This document shows positions 1 through 9,061 of a stretch of DNA of 15,524 bases, piece after piece (the first letter of the stretch is position 1; the number at the start of each line of letters is the position of its first letter). This DNA comes from JBDKTK01 sp039680225 (GTDB lineage Bacteria > Desulfobacterota > Syntrophia > Syntrophales > UBA4778): the NCBI GenBank assembly GCA_039680225.1, contig JBDKTK010000344.1, positions 1 through 15,524 on the forward strand. Direction: 5' to 3'. The position numbers and the translations under genes are program-made. The notes beneath the pieces were generated by a model that ran no database searches, was not told the origin of the DNA, and worked only from the letters and a program-made list of their open reading frames with translations.

Positions 1-730
1 GCATGACGAGCCCGATGTTGCGGGCGTCTTCCGATTCCCTCAGCGATCTCCATTTGATGTACTGGGGCATCTCGAATACGGATTTCAGGTCCTTCATGTT
101 GGGCAGGGTCGAAAAGTCTTCGAGCCCGAAGAACTGCGAGCCCGCCGCCGCCAGGAAGGGCGCATGGGCCATGGTGGCAACGCTTGCCACGTTCTGCAGC
201 AGGCGGACGTCCTGGGAACCGGGCCCGAATTCGTAGTTGCCGACCATCATGCCGTAGGGCTGGCCCCCGAACTGGCCGTATTCGCTCGTATACGCGGTTT
301 TATATAGGCCGGATTTCGTTATTTCCGGCGCATCGTCGAAGTCCGCGAGCAGGTCTTCCTTTGACGCGTTCATCATTTCAACCTTGACGTTTTCGCGGAA
401 GTTCGTGCGGTCAACCAGGAACTTCAGGGAACGCCAGGCGGACTCCAGTTTCTGAAAGTCCTTGTTATGCAGGATCTCGTTCATTTGCATGCTCAACTTC
501 TGGTCCAGGCTCGAAATCATGTCGTCAACGAGGGCCTGGGTCACCCGCGCTTCTTCCTGTCCGGGCTTGAGCAGTTCATCGATGAAGGCCTGGACACCCT
601 GTTTGGTGATCGCATAGCCTTCGTCCGTCGGTTTCATCCGGGTCGCTGAGACAATGTCGTCGAGAAGGGATGCCTCGGCTTCCTGGACCTCTTGCGGCTG
701 GGTTGTCTTCGCTGTTTTTTCTTCGGCCAT
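1..730 (-). CDS. tssC: T6SS sheath large subunit TssC (VipB/ImpC), N-terminal part, cut by window edge
   Basis: TssC pairs with TssB to build the contractile tail sheath in the cytoplasm; sheath contraction drives the Hcp/VgrG needle out of the cell. The frame is open from an ATG at 730 down to base 1 with no stop, giving 243 residues of a protein that is usually about 490-500 long, so roughly half is present. Family-like stretches include the segment around DFQKLESAWRSLKFLVDRTN (about residues 91-110), where the protein begins its sheath core, and the GGQPYGMMVGNYEF region (about 156-169). The start is supported by an AGGGGA Shine-Dalgarno a few bases upstream and by a gap of only 14 bases after tssB. 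It is the last gene of the operon visible here. The identification is from remembered family sequence, not from a search. Confidence 0.95.
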   Translation of the reverse strand, partial: MAEEKTAKTTQPQEVQEAEASLLDDIVSATRMKPTDEGYAITKQGVQAFIDELLKPGQEEARVTQALVDDMISSLDQKLSMQMNEILHNKDFQKLESAWRSLKFLVDRTNFRENVKVEMMNASKEDLLADFDDAPEITKSGLYKTAYTSEYGQFGGQPYGMMVGNYEFGPGSQDVRLLQNVASVATMAHAPFLAAAGSQFFGLEDFSTLPNMKDLKSVFEMPQYIKWRSLRESEDARNIGLVM

Positions 731-744
731 TTTTTCTTCCCCTT

Positions 745-1230
745 TTATTTTTCGATGTTCAGTTCTTTCAGCAGCCTGGTCCTGGCCCCCTCATCCTTGA
801 CGAGTTCCTGTATCTTCTTGCGGAACTCGGGGACATTGCCGAGGGGCCCCTTGAGCGCCTTGAGGGCTTCCCTCAGGTCGAGGATCTTTTTGAGTTCCGG
901 CACCTTCTGGATTATTGAATCGGGATCGAAGTCCTTGATGTCCTTGAAATCAAGGCTGACTTTCATCTGGGCATCCGGCTCCTGGGAGAGCTTGTTGGCG
1001 ACCGTCGTCTCGAGGCTTACGTCAGAGGCGTTGAGGACGTCATTGAAGTTGTCCTTGTCGATGTTTACGGGCGCCCGGTCCTCGATGGCGCGGTCGTCCT
1101 TCTGCAGGGTGAAATCGCCCATGACAAGGACTTTGAGCGGCAGCTCCACCTCTTCCTTCGCATCGCCCGTTGCCGGCCTGTATACGATATTAACTCTTTC
1201 CTTTGGAGCAACTGAAGCTTCTTTGGCCAT
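745..1230 (-). CDS. tssB: T6SS sheath small subunit TssB (VipA/ImpB)
   Basis: TssB is the small sheath protein that assembles with TssC into the contractile tube. The 161-residue length is normal for the family. The N-terminal half carries the expected pattern (RVNIVYRPATGD, then ELPLKVLVMGDFT at about 29-41), followed by the region beginning VNIDKDNFNDVL. The C-terminal half is helical and charged, with the ...LREALKALKGPLGN... segment (about 119-132) before a short LLKELNIEK tail. Its ATG is preceded by AAAGGAGG at 5 bases spacing, the strongest ribosome binding site in the operon, which fits the need for many sheath copies. It lies 72 bases after tssA and 14 bases before tssC, as in many T6SS loci. 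Confidence 0.96.
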   Translation of the reverse strand: MAKEASVAPKERVNIVYRPATGDAKEEVELPLKVLVMGDFTLQKDDRAIEDRAPVNIDKDNFNDVLNASDVSLETTVANKLSQEPDAQMKVSLDFKDIKDFDPDSIIQKVPELKKILDLREALKALKGPLGNVPEFRKKIQELVKDEGARTRLLKELNIEK

Positions 1231-1302
1231 GTTAACCTCCTTTATAGATGCAATATTTTTTTGAAAAAATTACTTTTTTATATTCCACCCCCGCGACGGG
1301 GA
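1231..1302 (-). promoter_or_regulatory. tssA-tssB intergenic region: small hairpin and very strong ribosome binding site
   Basis: This is one of the longer gaps in an otherwise nearly gapless operon. Immediately after the tssA stop codon the transcript can form a 5-base-pair CCCCG/CGGGG hairpin with a 3-base loop (bases 1289-1301). A long A/U-rich stretch follows, then AAAGGAGG (1236-1243) 5 bases before the tssB ATG. There is no uridine run right after the stem, so it does not look like a terminator. A mild RNA-stabilising or processing role with boosted translation of the sheath genes is an inference. No -35/-10 pair with sensible spacing was seen. Confidence 0.45.
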
Positions 1303-2871
1303 TTATATTAGGTCCAATGCCTTCGACGGGTCCAGGACCGCGATCCGGTTGAGCAGGGAGTTGACGCGCTGCTCGCTTTCGTTTGCCCTGCGCAGGACGT
1401 AAGCTGCGGCGGCGAACGCCTCGACCGCCAGTTCCGGTTCCCACTTGTCTATCCCGTGCTTCTCGACCGAGAGCAGAATGTCCTCTGCAAAGGACAGGGC
1501 CAGCCTGGGCTGGTCCATTTCCGCGAGGACCCGGCACAGTCCCGTTTCCAGGACCAGGCGTTCGCGCCCCGCAGCCATGCTGTTCAATTCCCCGCTGATT
1601 TTCTTAAGGGATATATTCAGGGGTCCGCCTTTAAAATATTCCCGGGCCCTTGCCGCCTCGTTCCCGATACCGGTCGTTGCCGGCACTTGAGACCCGGCCT
1701 GCCCCGCTTCGCCGGGATTTGCTTTCAACCAGGACCTTGTCTCATTATCGGCAAAAGGCATGCCGTCATTAAATGATAAATTCTCCACCCCGGGCAGCCG
1801 GACCGCGTACGTCTGCGTCTCCAGCACGACCGTCCCGGCCGAATCCGCGTGACCAAGCTTCGCGAGGGCCTCCGCGCTCAGCCGGCTCAAGTCCAGCCAG
1901 AAGAGATAGCGGCCGACCAGTGATTCCGCGAACTGCATGAGGCCCATCCAGTCCCGGGCGTCCCGGAGCCTTTTCAATACCTGCAACTCCTCTTCTTCCG
2001 GGGGCGGCAATACAGTCCGGCCGTTATCCGCGGGGGGAAGCTCTGTAACAGGCAGCCACGCTGCCAGGCGCTTGAGCTTGAAGAAGAGAGGGTTCGGCGG
2101 CGACTGCCCGGCAACCATCTCCGCTGCCCTGCCCAGGATGCCGGCCCCGAAGTCAAGCGTCTCGTCGAGGTCCATGCCTTCCGGCATGCCTTTCTGAACA
2201 GCCGCATGCTGGATCTCAGGGGCAGCGGCCGGCGGACCTTTCGATTGTCCCGGCTGAGCAGCCTTTTCTTCCGGAGCGGCTTTTTCGGACGGGGCTTCCG
2301 GCTCCGGCGCGGCCGTTGGTTCCGCGGCCAGCAGGTATTCCACGGCACTCTTGATGGACAGGAGCATGGGGGCGTTGTCCATCTTCTCCGCTAAAAAAGA
2401 ATCGGCGGCGGCCAGGTCCCCGATCAGTGAATCCCTGTCGCTTGCGGGCCACGTCTCCCCGGGGAGTTGGGCCAGGTCCTTTCCAACGGATTCGACCCAC
2501 CACTCGATGGCATTGCGCCGCGCCCGCACCCGGGAAGCGGCCGGGTACATGCCGTCCCAGTAGGTCTCCAGCAAGTCCCGGAGGACCCGGACTCCCGCCG
2601 CCAACCCCCTGAGCCCGTCAATCTTCAGCAGCGCCGCTGCGAGGTAGCTTGCCACGGTCAGGTCCTTGGATTTCCCGGCGAGGATGCCCGCAGAGATGTC
2701 CCGGACCTTGTTCCAGTCCACCGCACCCGCCGCCGAGACGGAGTTGAGCTTTTCGATCTCGGCGAGGAGCAACTCGTATTGAGCATCCTCGCGGATATCC
2801 GCTCCCGCCGGATTAGGGCCGCTGACAGGTTTTTTGCCGAGGTCCGTCAAGTCCATATTCCGCTCACTCAT
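1303..2871 (-). CDS. tssA: T6SS assembly/cap protein TssA (ImpA N-terminal and VasJ-like C-terminal domains)
   Basis: TssA proteins recruit and prime tail-tube and sheath polymerisation at the baseplate and may cap the growing end. The ImpA-type N-terminal domain covers about residues 15-140, including an ETYWDGMYP motif near residue 105. A low-complexity Pro/Ala/Glu linker follows at about 183-222. The C-terminal part carries the VasJ-type pattern ENLSFNDGMPFADNETRSWL (about 363-382) and a helical tail to the stop. Two starts are possible: TTG at 2880 or ATG at 2871. I chose the ATG because it makes a compact 8-base overlap with the tssM stop; the TTG has a GGAA five bases upstream and would add three residues. 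The length of 522 is in the expected range for long TssA proteins. Confidence 0.9.
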   Translation of the reverse strand: MSERNMDLTDLGKKPVSGPNPAGADIREDAQYELLLAEIEKLNSVSAAGAVDWNKVRDISAGILAGKSKDLTVASYLAAALLKIDGLRGLAAGVRVLRDLLETYWDGMYPAASRVRARRNAIEWWVESVGKDLAQLPGETWPASDRDSLIGDLAAADSFLAEKMDNAPMLLSIKSAVEYLLAAEPTAAPEPEAPSEKAAPEEKAAQPGQSKGPPAAAPEIQHAAVQKGMPEGMDLDETLDFGAGILGRAAEMVAGQSPPNPLFFKLKRLAAWLPVTELPPADNGRTVLPPPEEEELQVLKRLRDARDWMGLMQFAESLVGRYLFWLDLSRLSAEALAKLGHADSAGTVVLETQTYAVRLPGVENLSFNDGMPFADNETRSWLKANPGEAGQAGSQVPATTGIGNEAARAREYFKGGPLNISLKKISGELNSMAAGRERLVLETGLCRVLAEMDQPRLALSFAEDILLSVEKHGIDKWEPELAVEAFAAAAYVLRRANESEQRVNSLLNRIAVLDPSKALDLI

Positions 2872-5800
2872 GGCTCGCAATTATTTCCAGGGGCACGTTC
2901 GACGGCACCCTGGTAAGCGTCTGCAAGACGGGGCCGGCGCCGCTTATCTTGTATGATACCCTGATCCATTTCACGGCCTTGCCCTGGATGAACACCTTGT
3001 CATACGGGAAATCGTCTGCGGTGAATGTCCGCGAGCCGGTCTTGAACTCGGAAAGGAAACTGACAAACCCGGATTTGCCCGGATACGTCCTGGTCAATGT
3101 CATATCGGGGAACAGTATCTGCAGGGTCACGTCCCCGCAGCTCTCGGGCGACCAGCGGATCACCTTCTTCTGGGGATAGTTCATGTTCTTGAGCTGCGCC
3201 TGCCCGTCGGCGCACTGCAGCAACAGGATGTTTGCATAGGGCTCGACCTTGGCGTCCCTGTTCACTGAAATCGGGAGCGTCTCCAGGCTGACCCTGTATT
3301 CCGGCTGCTCGTTCAGGATCCCTTCAGCCCCCGCGTCCAGGAATTCAAAAAAGGCCTCGGTGAACGGGATGGATTTTTCAAATTCCGATCTCTCGAAGGC
3401 TGCTCGCGAAAAATACCCCGTCGTTGTCCTTCCCAGGAAAGGCCCTGCCGTTCCCGATACGAATTTCCAGACCACGCCCTGGTTTTTATCGAACAGGATC
3501 TGCGGGACCTTTTCTTTCGAGACCCCTTCCACCCTGGCCAGCACCTGCTCGGTCCACTGCGCCTGGAGATATGAAGCGGTCTCTTCAATGGTGTAATAAA
3601 GCATGTAATCCATGGGCCCGACCACCAGGTTCCAGACTGCGTCCGAATCATCCTTTTTTGCCAGTACGCCCTTGATCCTGAGGAAGTTATTGTAGGCTGC
3701 GTAAAGGGTTGATTTGTTATCCGCGGCGCTGCTTTGGATGGCAAAATAATCCGAGGCCGTCCGGAAGCACATCTCCCGGGAAGTGGCTATCGGAGAAAGC
3801 GCCTCGAGCGATTTCTCGTAGTCCGTCCAGATCTTCGCCAGCGCAATCGTGGTCTCGAGTTTGGCCGCTTCGTCCCGGTCGGCGCGGCTTTTCACCTGCT
3901 CGGCCAGCCTGCTGGTAAAGTCCTTGATCTTGTAGGTTACGGTTTTCGGCTCTTTCTTCTTTTCCGCGTTCTGCGACATTTTGCGGATGTCGTTTAGATT
4001 CACCAGCAGGGCCGCCCAAGCCGGTGCCGTTGGGCTCAGCCCGAATTCGGATATCTCGGTTGCGGCGCTGTCAAGCAGGCTGAAATAAGGGTTCTGGCCC
4101 GTGGACATCAGGGATGCCGCGTGCTGCCGGGCGGCAAAATCCTGCAGCCCCGTCGCCCCCTTGCCGAAATTAAGGATGAAATCGCTCCATTCGGCGTAAA
4201 ACTTTTGTTCGTACCATTCCCAGAATTCTTTTTTCCTGGATTCGAAGGGACCCTTGTCTTTCAGGACGGACTCCATGATCCCGATGAATTCCCTGATATT
4301 CTTCCTGCCCTTCGCAGTGTATGCGCCCCGGACACGGAACAGTTCCCGTTCGCTGACGGCCCCCCAGAACTTTTCCAGGCCTGTATCGGGCGCATCCGGG
4401 ATCCATTTCTCGACCAGCCAGTTAAGGTGCCGGGATTTGTTCATAAGACCGGCTATAGTTGCCTGCGATGTGTCCAGCAAGTCCTGGGCGCCCATCGGAT
4501 TGTTGCTCCACAAGAGAAAGGCGTGAAAGAGATCGCCCATTTTGGAGGTGATCTCGGCCGGGACGTCCGGGTATTCCTGTTTCATCAGGTCCGCGCTCGC
4601 TTTCCTGAACATCTCGACAGGAAGGTCTTTTTCCCGGGCGACGTACAGCCTCAGCAGTTTTGTCTGGGTCACGATGAATCCCATGTAATCTGTTATCAGC
4701 CCTTCCGGCGCCTGGGCGTCGACTTTTTCAATTCTCAGCAGCAGGTCCATATAGAAAGGGCGCCAGAACTGCCGGAACTTCTGCACGTATTCGGCTTTCA
4801 GCCGTGTCTCGACCTGCCGGTCGGCGTCGATCCCGAACCTCGGAATGAGCAGATCGTCGTTGTCGTCTTCCACTTCGAGAATCGTGAGCCTCATCCTGTC
4901 CAGGAGCAGGATGTCGGAAGCGATATTGCCTGATGTCTCGGCCTTTATGCGGTGGTCTGTGGAGAAATGGTCGAGAGCGGACAGGTTATGAATGAACAGG
5001 AAACTGATCAGGCCGCAAAGCGCCGCCCAGACAAGGACCCAGGAAACAAGCCCGAGACGGCTGGTCAGATAGCTCCACCTCAGGAATTCCGGCAGCGGAC
5101 TGAAGAGGCTGCGGTCGGAAGGCAGGATGTTCCTGAAGATTTCCTTCAGGAAAAATCCCCTGTCTTTCCGGTCTTTATGCTCAACCGGGCGGATGCGCCT
5201 GCACGCAACGGACAGGGGAGTGCTTACCTGCCTGGCGCTGGAATAATAAATCCCCCGGAACAGGGGCGTCTGCTGGTAAGGGTTTTCCTCCAGGACGGCC
5301 CGCGCGAATATCTCCAGGCCCGGCTTGAGCTGGTCGAACTCGTTGGGGAATATCAGTTGACCGGGAACGGGGGCGCCCCCCGAAGTATTTGCATGGAGCA
5401 GGCGCAGGTCCTTGAGCCTGACCGACAGCTCGTCGAAAGACTTGTCCAGGAATTCCTTCCAGAACATGTTGAGTTCCCGGTTGAGGCTCCCCATGGCCTG
5501 CTCGGTCCTGTCTTCGGGCAGCGCCTCGAAGAATTCGGTGAACCCGTGCACCAGGTCCATCTTCGTGACCATTATGTAAACGGGGAACCGGGCGCCGGTC
5601 ACCTTCATGAGTTGATCGATCCTCTGCCGGATGCTCTGGCCGTCCTGCACGAGCTTTTTGCGGTCGGCGCCGAGGAGCGTGTCCGCCGCGATTGCCACGA
5701 TTATCCCGTTAAGGGGCTCTTTCTTCCGGTACCTGGCCAGGAGCTCCAGGAATTTCTTCCATTCCTCCCTGTCCGGCTCGTAATCGATCGGGATCGTGTA

Positions 5801-6322
5801 CCTTCCCGCCGAGTCAAGGATGATCGCCTCCTGGAAAAACCACCAGTCGCAGTTGCGGGTGGCCGCAAGGCCCAGCGCGGCATGGTCATCATTCAAAGGC
5901 GAATTGAGCCCGGCGCTTTTGATTGCGGAGGTCTTGCCCGAACCGGATTCCCCGATGACGAGGTACCAGGGGAGGGCGTACAGGGGATTCCCGCGTTTCC
6001 TCAGGTAGGAGCCGCGCAGCAGCTCTATTGCCCGCGTCCAGCGCTCCTGAAGATCCTTGAGCTGCTCCCTCTCGCTGAGGTGCGCAGTTTTAATCTGGGC
6101 TTCGTCCAGCTCGACGACGCGCTGGACAAATTTCTTCTCCTTCCTGCGCAGGAGATACTTTTTCAGGAAAAGGATGCCGATGACAATGCCGAAGATCCCG
6201 GCCAGGATTGCAATCCCTGTCCACCACGGCCATTTTTTGAAATACACGAGCAGGAATACAAGGCACGCCGTGACCAGGATGAGCAGCGCGATGAGCATGA
6301 ATTTCAGAATTTTTTTAATCAC
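2864..6322 (-). CDS. tssM: T6SS inner-membrane protein TssM (IcmF/VasK)
   Basis: TssM spans the inner membrane and periplasm and, with TssL and TssJ, forms the channel that docks the baseplate. Hydrophobic segments lie at about residues 6-27 and 33-54. A cytoplasmic P-loop domain follows, with GESGSGKT (124-131) as Walker A, DSAGR (170-174), and VTKMD (252-256) as the G4-like motif. A third membrane segment lies at about 424-445, and the large remaining part is periplasmic. The 1152-residue length is typical. The start is GTG at 6322, the first start codon after an in-frame stop 36 bases upstream; its Shine-Dalgarno is weak. It lies between tssL (36-base gap) and tssA (8-base overlap). The intact Walker A suggests nucleotide binding; many TssM proteins keep it, though hydrolysis is not universally required. 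Confidence 0.96.
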   Translation of the reverse strand: MIKKILKFMLIALLILVTACLVFLLVYFKKWPWWTGIAILAGIFGIVIGILFLKKYLLRRKEKKFVQRVVELDEAQIKTAHLSEREQLKDLQERWTRAIELLRGSYLRKRGNPLYALPWYLVIGESGSGKTSAIKSAGLNSPLNDDHAALGLAATRNCDWWFFQEAIILDSAGRYTIPIDYEPDREEWKKFLELLARYRKKEPLNGIIVAIAADTLLGADRKKLVQDGQSIRQRIDQLMKVTGARFPVYIMVTKMDLVHGFTEFFEALPEDRTEQAMGSLNRELNMFWKEFLDKSFDELSVRLKDLRLLHANTSGGAPVPGQLIFPNEFDQLKPGLEIFARAVLEENPYQQTPLFRGIYYSSARQVSTPLSVACRRIRPVEHKDRKDRGFFLKEIFRNILPSDRSLFSPLPEFLRWSYLTSRLGLVSWVLVWAALCGLISFLFIHNLSALDHFSTDHRIKAETSGNIASDILLLDRMRLTILEVEDDNDDLLIPRFGIDADRQVETRLKAEYVQKFRQFWRPFYMDLLLRIEKVDAQAPEGLITDYMGFIVTQTKLLRLYVAREKDLPVEMFRKASADLMKQEYPDVPAEITSKMGDLFHAFLLWSNNPMGAQDLLDTSQATIAGLMNKSRHLNWLVEKWIPDAPDTGLEKFWGAVSERELFRVRGAYTAKGRKNIREFIGIMESVLKDKGPFESRKKEFWEWYEQKFYAEWSDFILNFGKGATGLQDFAARQHAASLMSTGQNPYFSLLDSAATEISEFGLSPTAPAWAALLVNLNDIRKMSQNAEKKKEPKTVTYKIKDFTSRLAEQVKSRADRDEAAKLETTIALAKIWTDYEKSLEALSPIATSREMCFRTASDYFAIQSSAADNKSTLYAAYNNFLRIKGVLAKKDDSDAVWNLVVGPMDYMLYYTIEETASYLQAQWTEQVLARVEGVSKEKVPQILFDKNQGVVWKFVSGTAGPFLGRTTTGYFSRAAFERSEFEKSIPFTEAFFEFLDAGAEGILNEQPEYRVSLETLPISVNRDAKVEPYANILLLQCADGQAQLKNMNYPQKKVIRWSPESCGDVTLQILFPDMTLTRTYPGKSGFVSFLSEFKTGSRTFTADDFPYDKVFIQGKAVKWIRVSYKISGAGPVLQTLTRVPSNVPLEIIASHE

Positions 6323-6358
6323 AACAGGGGCCTTGCCCGCAAAAGGTTGTCCGCGGTC

Positions 6359-7108
6359 CTATTTGAAAAAATTATCAACAAGCGTTCCCAGGATGTTCCG
6401 GTATAAAATGAACATGGCTGCGAACACAGCCAGCGGCAGAAGAAATATCGTGACGCTCAGAAAGTTGAACTTCCTGTTCCAGCCTTTCTTTTTCCTGTAG
6501 TTTGTTTCCAGCGGGTACGCTCCGGGGAACAGTTCGCCGCTGTCGTCTGCGACAGAAGGCCCTATCATTCCAGTTACGGCCCGGATGTTCGCATCCCGGA
6601 TGTCGCGGAGCCTGCCAGAGTCCTGGGGGCCGTAGTACCTGCCTTTGAAGCCCATGGCCAGGCAGAATGCGTAGATTTCGCGGACGGAGTCGTTGCCGCC
6701 CTCTCCTTCGGGGCATTCGGCCCTGAGTGCGGCAAGGCGCCTGAAGAATTCCTCTCCTGCATTGGTTGTGTCGAAGAAGGCAAGCTGGAGCTGGTATTTC
6801 TGCCATTCTTCCTTTTGCTGCCATGCGGAGCACATGAGGAGCTCATCAATAAGGGCGCAAACGGGGAACAGGGAATCTCTCCATTGGGCGGGAGAAAAGC
6901 CCCGGAGCTGCACGAGATCTTCGGCGAGGGATATGAGTTCTGCATAGTCCCTTGAAACCTCTTCGCAGCCGATATTTCCGGTCTTGAATTTCTCCAGCAA
7001 ATCGCCCGTGTACGCGATGATTTCCATGAAAGCATCGCTGAGCCGCACGGGGCAGTGCAGGTAAGGGGGGGGAGGCAATCCCCGGATATTTTCTGCAGCT
7101 GATTCCAT
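6359..7108 (-). CDS. tssL: T6SS inner-membrane protein TssL (DotU/IcmH), short form without peptidoglycan-binding domain
   Basis: TssL is a tail-anchored inner-membrane protein whose cytoplasmic domain contacts TssK and the baseplate while its membrane segment packs with TssM. The 249 residues show the DotU pattern: a helical body with ALIDE (85-89), the C-terminal AMGFKGRYYG motif (151-160), then a single membrane segment at about 217-237 and a short tail. No OmpA-like peptidoglycan-binding extension follows, so if anchoring is needed another protein must supply it. The ATG at 7108 is only 4 bases past the tssK stop, implying translational coupling; the region upstream is GGUGGUGGUGAAG-like rather than a clear Shine-Dalgarno. 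Confidence 0.95.
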   Translation of the reverse strand: MESAAENIRGLPPPPYLHCPVRLSDAFMEIIAYTGDLLEKFKTGNIGCEEVSRDYAELISLAEDLVQLRGFSPAQWRDSLFPVCALIDELLMCSAWQQKEEWQKYQLQLAFFDTTNAGEEFFRRLAALRAECPEGEGGNDSVREIYAFCLAMGFKGRYYGPQDSGRLRDIRDANIRAVTGMIGPSVADDSGELFPGAYPLETNYRKKKGWNRKFNFLSVTIFLLPLAVFAAMFILYRNILGTLVDNFFK

Positions 7109-7112
7109 GGAC

Positions 7113-8495
7113 TTACTTCACCACCACCAGTTCCGCCGTCAGATCTTCGGGCGCCCCGTTCCAGTACATGCAGATGTCCTGGCTTTTCAGGATTTCCATT
7201 CCCTGGTCCGAATTCCGGTTGAGCCTGAAGCAAACCGAATCCGGCCTTTTGGGGACGCCGGGCGGCAGGGCGGGGGCTTCCTCCATTTCCAGGCCGGGCA
7301 GGGCCCTCTGGATGAGGGTCGGGATATGCCCGATGCTGCTGATCTTTGCGAGGCGCTGCGTTTCATTGCGGATCTGCTCCGTGCCGATCGAGGACCTGAT
7401 AAGGAGGTAGAACTTGTTCCGGGAATCGAGTATTTCCGGCCCGATCCGCGCCGAAAAATAATTCCTGTCCCTGACGAGACGGATGATGTGTTCCGCGCCG
7501 ACGAGGACTGAACTGAGCAGCTCCTGCAGGAGCGTCAGGGCCTGGCCGAAACAGAACCCCGGGTTTTCATGGTCGTAGGGCGGCAGCAGGGAAGAGCCGT
7601 CTTTCAGACATCCCGTCGCGTCTATCCGGTCGGTAAACGAACTGAGCTCCCCGATGAGCCCCCGCAGCAGACCGTAAAGGTCCCACGGATGGATTTGCGG
7701 CGTTTCGGCTATATGGTTGAGGGCCGGGACATACCTGTTGAGGATTGTCAGGGCGAGGAAGTAGGACAGGTAGTTCGGTTCGAGGTCCTGGAATTGCACT
7801 CCCCTGGGAATCTTGTACTCCTCGAGGATATGGCACCTGGCGAGTACGTTGTCCCTTACCGTCCGGACAATCTGCATCAGGTTTCGGGAGCCGGCGATAG
7901 ACACCGACGGGGGGACGAACTTGTTGGACAGGACTGTTTCCTGGCCGTTGTAAACAAGTTCCGCTATGGGCAGAAACATGAAATTCCCGGCATCCTCCAG
8001 TTCCCCTTCCCAGAAAATCTTTACCATGTAATCAAGGGATTTGACCTGGGCGGAGGGCGCGCTCTGGTAAAGGTCGGCCACTTCGTCCAGGCTGTTGCCG
8101 CTGACGAAGCGAGTCGAGAATTTCTGGATGTCCTGCTCATCGGACAATGTCGCATTCTCGCCCTTGTGGTTCCACCTGCGCAGGCCCAGATAGACCTTGA
8201 ACGGCTTTTCCGGTTCGGCCCAGGCGTCCTTGAAGGAACGCGGCTGGAACAGGGCGTTGTCGTGAAGGATCACCCATGTGCCGTCATGAAAAATGAATTC
8301 GCCCTCGAGGATATCGAAAGATTTGTTCTTCAGGGCGGCATCCTGGATATTCAGCTTGCAGACACCCCAGAAGAAAGGGTGCAGGTGGGTTTGCAGCGGC
8401 CGGAGGAGGGACTGGAAATAAAGGTCGTTCTGCTGAAAATGCTGGGGTTTTACAAAGAGCCCCTGGTTCCAGAGGATAGGTTTACGGGCTTTCAT
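7113..8495 (-). CDS. tssK: T6SS baseplate adaptor TssK (ImpJ/VasE)
   Basis: TssK trimers link the phage-like baseplate (TssE, TssF, TssG, VgrG) to the cytoplasmic parts of TssL and TssM. The N-terminus has the family signature WNQGLFVKPQHFQQND (9-24). The middle helical domain contains IHPWDLYGLL (268-277) followed by GELSSF, and the C-terminal head domain runs to residue 460. The length matches the family's usual 440-460. The ATG overlaps the tssJ stop as ATGA, a classic coupled junction, with GGAAG upstream inside tssJ. No truncation or missing region was seen. Confidence 0.96.
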   Translation of the reverse strand: MKARKPILWNQGLFVKPQHFQQNDLYFQSLLRPLQTHLHPFFWGVCKLNIQDAALKNKSFDILEGEFIFHDGTWVILHDNALFQPRSFKDAWAEPEKPFKVYLGLRRWNHKGENATLSDEQDIQKFSTRFVSGNSLDEVADLYQSAPSAQVKSLDYMVKIFWEGELEDAGNFMFLPIAELVYNGQETVLSNKFVPPSVSIAGSRNLMQIVRTVRDNVLARCHILEEYKIPRGVQFQDLEPNYLSYFLALTILNRYVPALNHIAETPQIHPWDLYGLLRGLIGELSSFTDRIDATGCLKDGSSLLPPYDHENPGFCFGQALTLLQELLSSVLVGAEHIIRLVRDRNYFSARIGPEILDSRNKFYLLIRSSIGTEQIRNETQRLAKISSIGHIPTLIQRALPGLEMEEAPALPPGVPKRPDSVCFRLNRNSDQGMEILKSQDICMYWNGAPEDLTAELVVVK

Positions 8496-9061
8496 TTTTT
8501 TGCTTCCATTTCGTTGAGGGAGCCTGGCCCCAGGTTTAAATTTACGGAAAGATGGCCCATCTTGGTTTCCGTCTTCCTGAATCCATATATGCCTGTAGTC
8601 TCAACCTTGACCGGGACCTCATAAAACCTGCTTGCCTGGCCCGGATTGAGACTGTAATAACCGGCGACTATGCCCACCCATTTCGTGTTCTCGACCCTGT
8701 CGAGGAGAAATGTCCTGTTGTCGCCCGGCTCTATTATCAGCTGATCTATGGAAAGGACGCTCGGATCAAACTTCCCGGCCTGGAGGAGCTTTTCCATGCC
8801 GTTCTCATCCTTGGTCAATTGCTTGAATGAGTTTATGTTCTCCAGTTGGTAAACGAGCAGTACCAGCGTATGGGGTTCGTCATTGACGGCATTGAGCAGG
8901 CCGGATGCCGCAATTTTTATTTCTATGCTTTTCGGCTCGAATGTCCTGGCGGGCGAGGGCTCTGTCTTCGGAGCTGAAGCGCAGGCCACGATAAGGGAGG
9001 CACACAGAAACGGCAAAAGGCGGGACAACAGGGATTTCGCAGTCATTACGCGGTTGTTCAT
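8492..9061 (-). CDS. tssJ: T6SS outer-membrane lipoprotein TssJ (VasD/SciN)
   Basis: TssJ is a lipoprotein on the inner face of the outer membrane that binds the periplasmic end of TssM. The N-terminus is a lipoprotein signal: a short positive region, a hydrophobic stretch (about 15-26), and the lipobox IVAC with the acylated cysteine at 27. Residue +2 is Ala rather than Asp, consistent with outer-membrane sorting. The mature part has the beta-sandwich pattern of the family, including LVLLVYQLENINSFKQL (about 66-82) and the WVGIVAGYY segment. At 189 residues it is a normal size. It is the first gene of the operon. The start is less certain because no good Shine-Dalgarno precedes the ATG; an alternative ATG five codons in also lacks one. 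Confidence 0.93.
   Translation of the reverse strand: MNNRVMTAKSLLSRLLPFLCASLIVACASAPKTEPSPARTFEPKSIEIKIAASGLLNAVNDEPHTLVLLVYQLENINSFKQLTKDENGMEKLLQAGKFDPSVLSIDQLIIEPGDNRTFLLDRVENTKWVGIVAGYYSLNPGQASRFYEVPVKVETTGIYGFRKTETKMGHLSVNLNLGPGSLNEMEAKK

Noticed and set aside
1302..1307. TATAAT on the minus strand at the end of tssA as a promoter for tssB
   Set aside because: No acceptable -35 hexamer lies 16-18 bases upstream.
6323..6361. tssL and tssM lie in the same frame, separated by one amber stop and 12 codons, suggesting possible read-through fusion
   Set aside because: The fusion would place the TssM N-terminus on the periplasmic side after the TssL membrane segment, contrary to TssM topology; the shared frame is probably chance.
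4952..6406. Plus-strand open frame of 484 codons antisense to tssM
   Set aside because: It lies almost fully opposite a convincing tssM with intact motifs; the product is low in recognisable features and rich in Pro/Glu/Leu/Val, typical of the mirror of a GC-biased gene.
7569..8624. Plus-strand open frame of 351 codons antisense to tssK
   Set aside because: It is opposite a clear TssK, shows no family signature, and runs across the tssJ/tssK junction.
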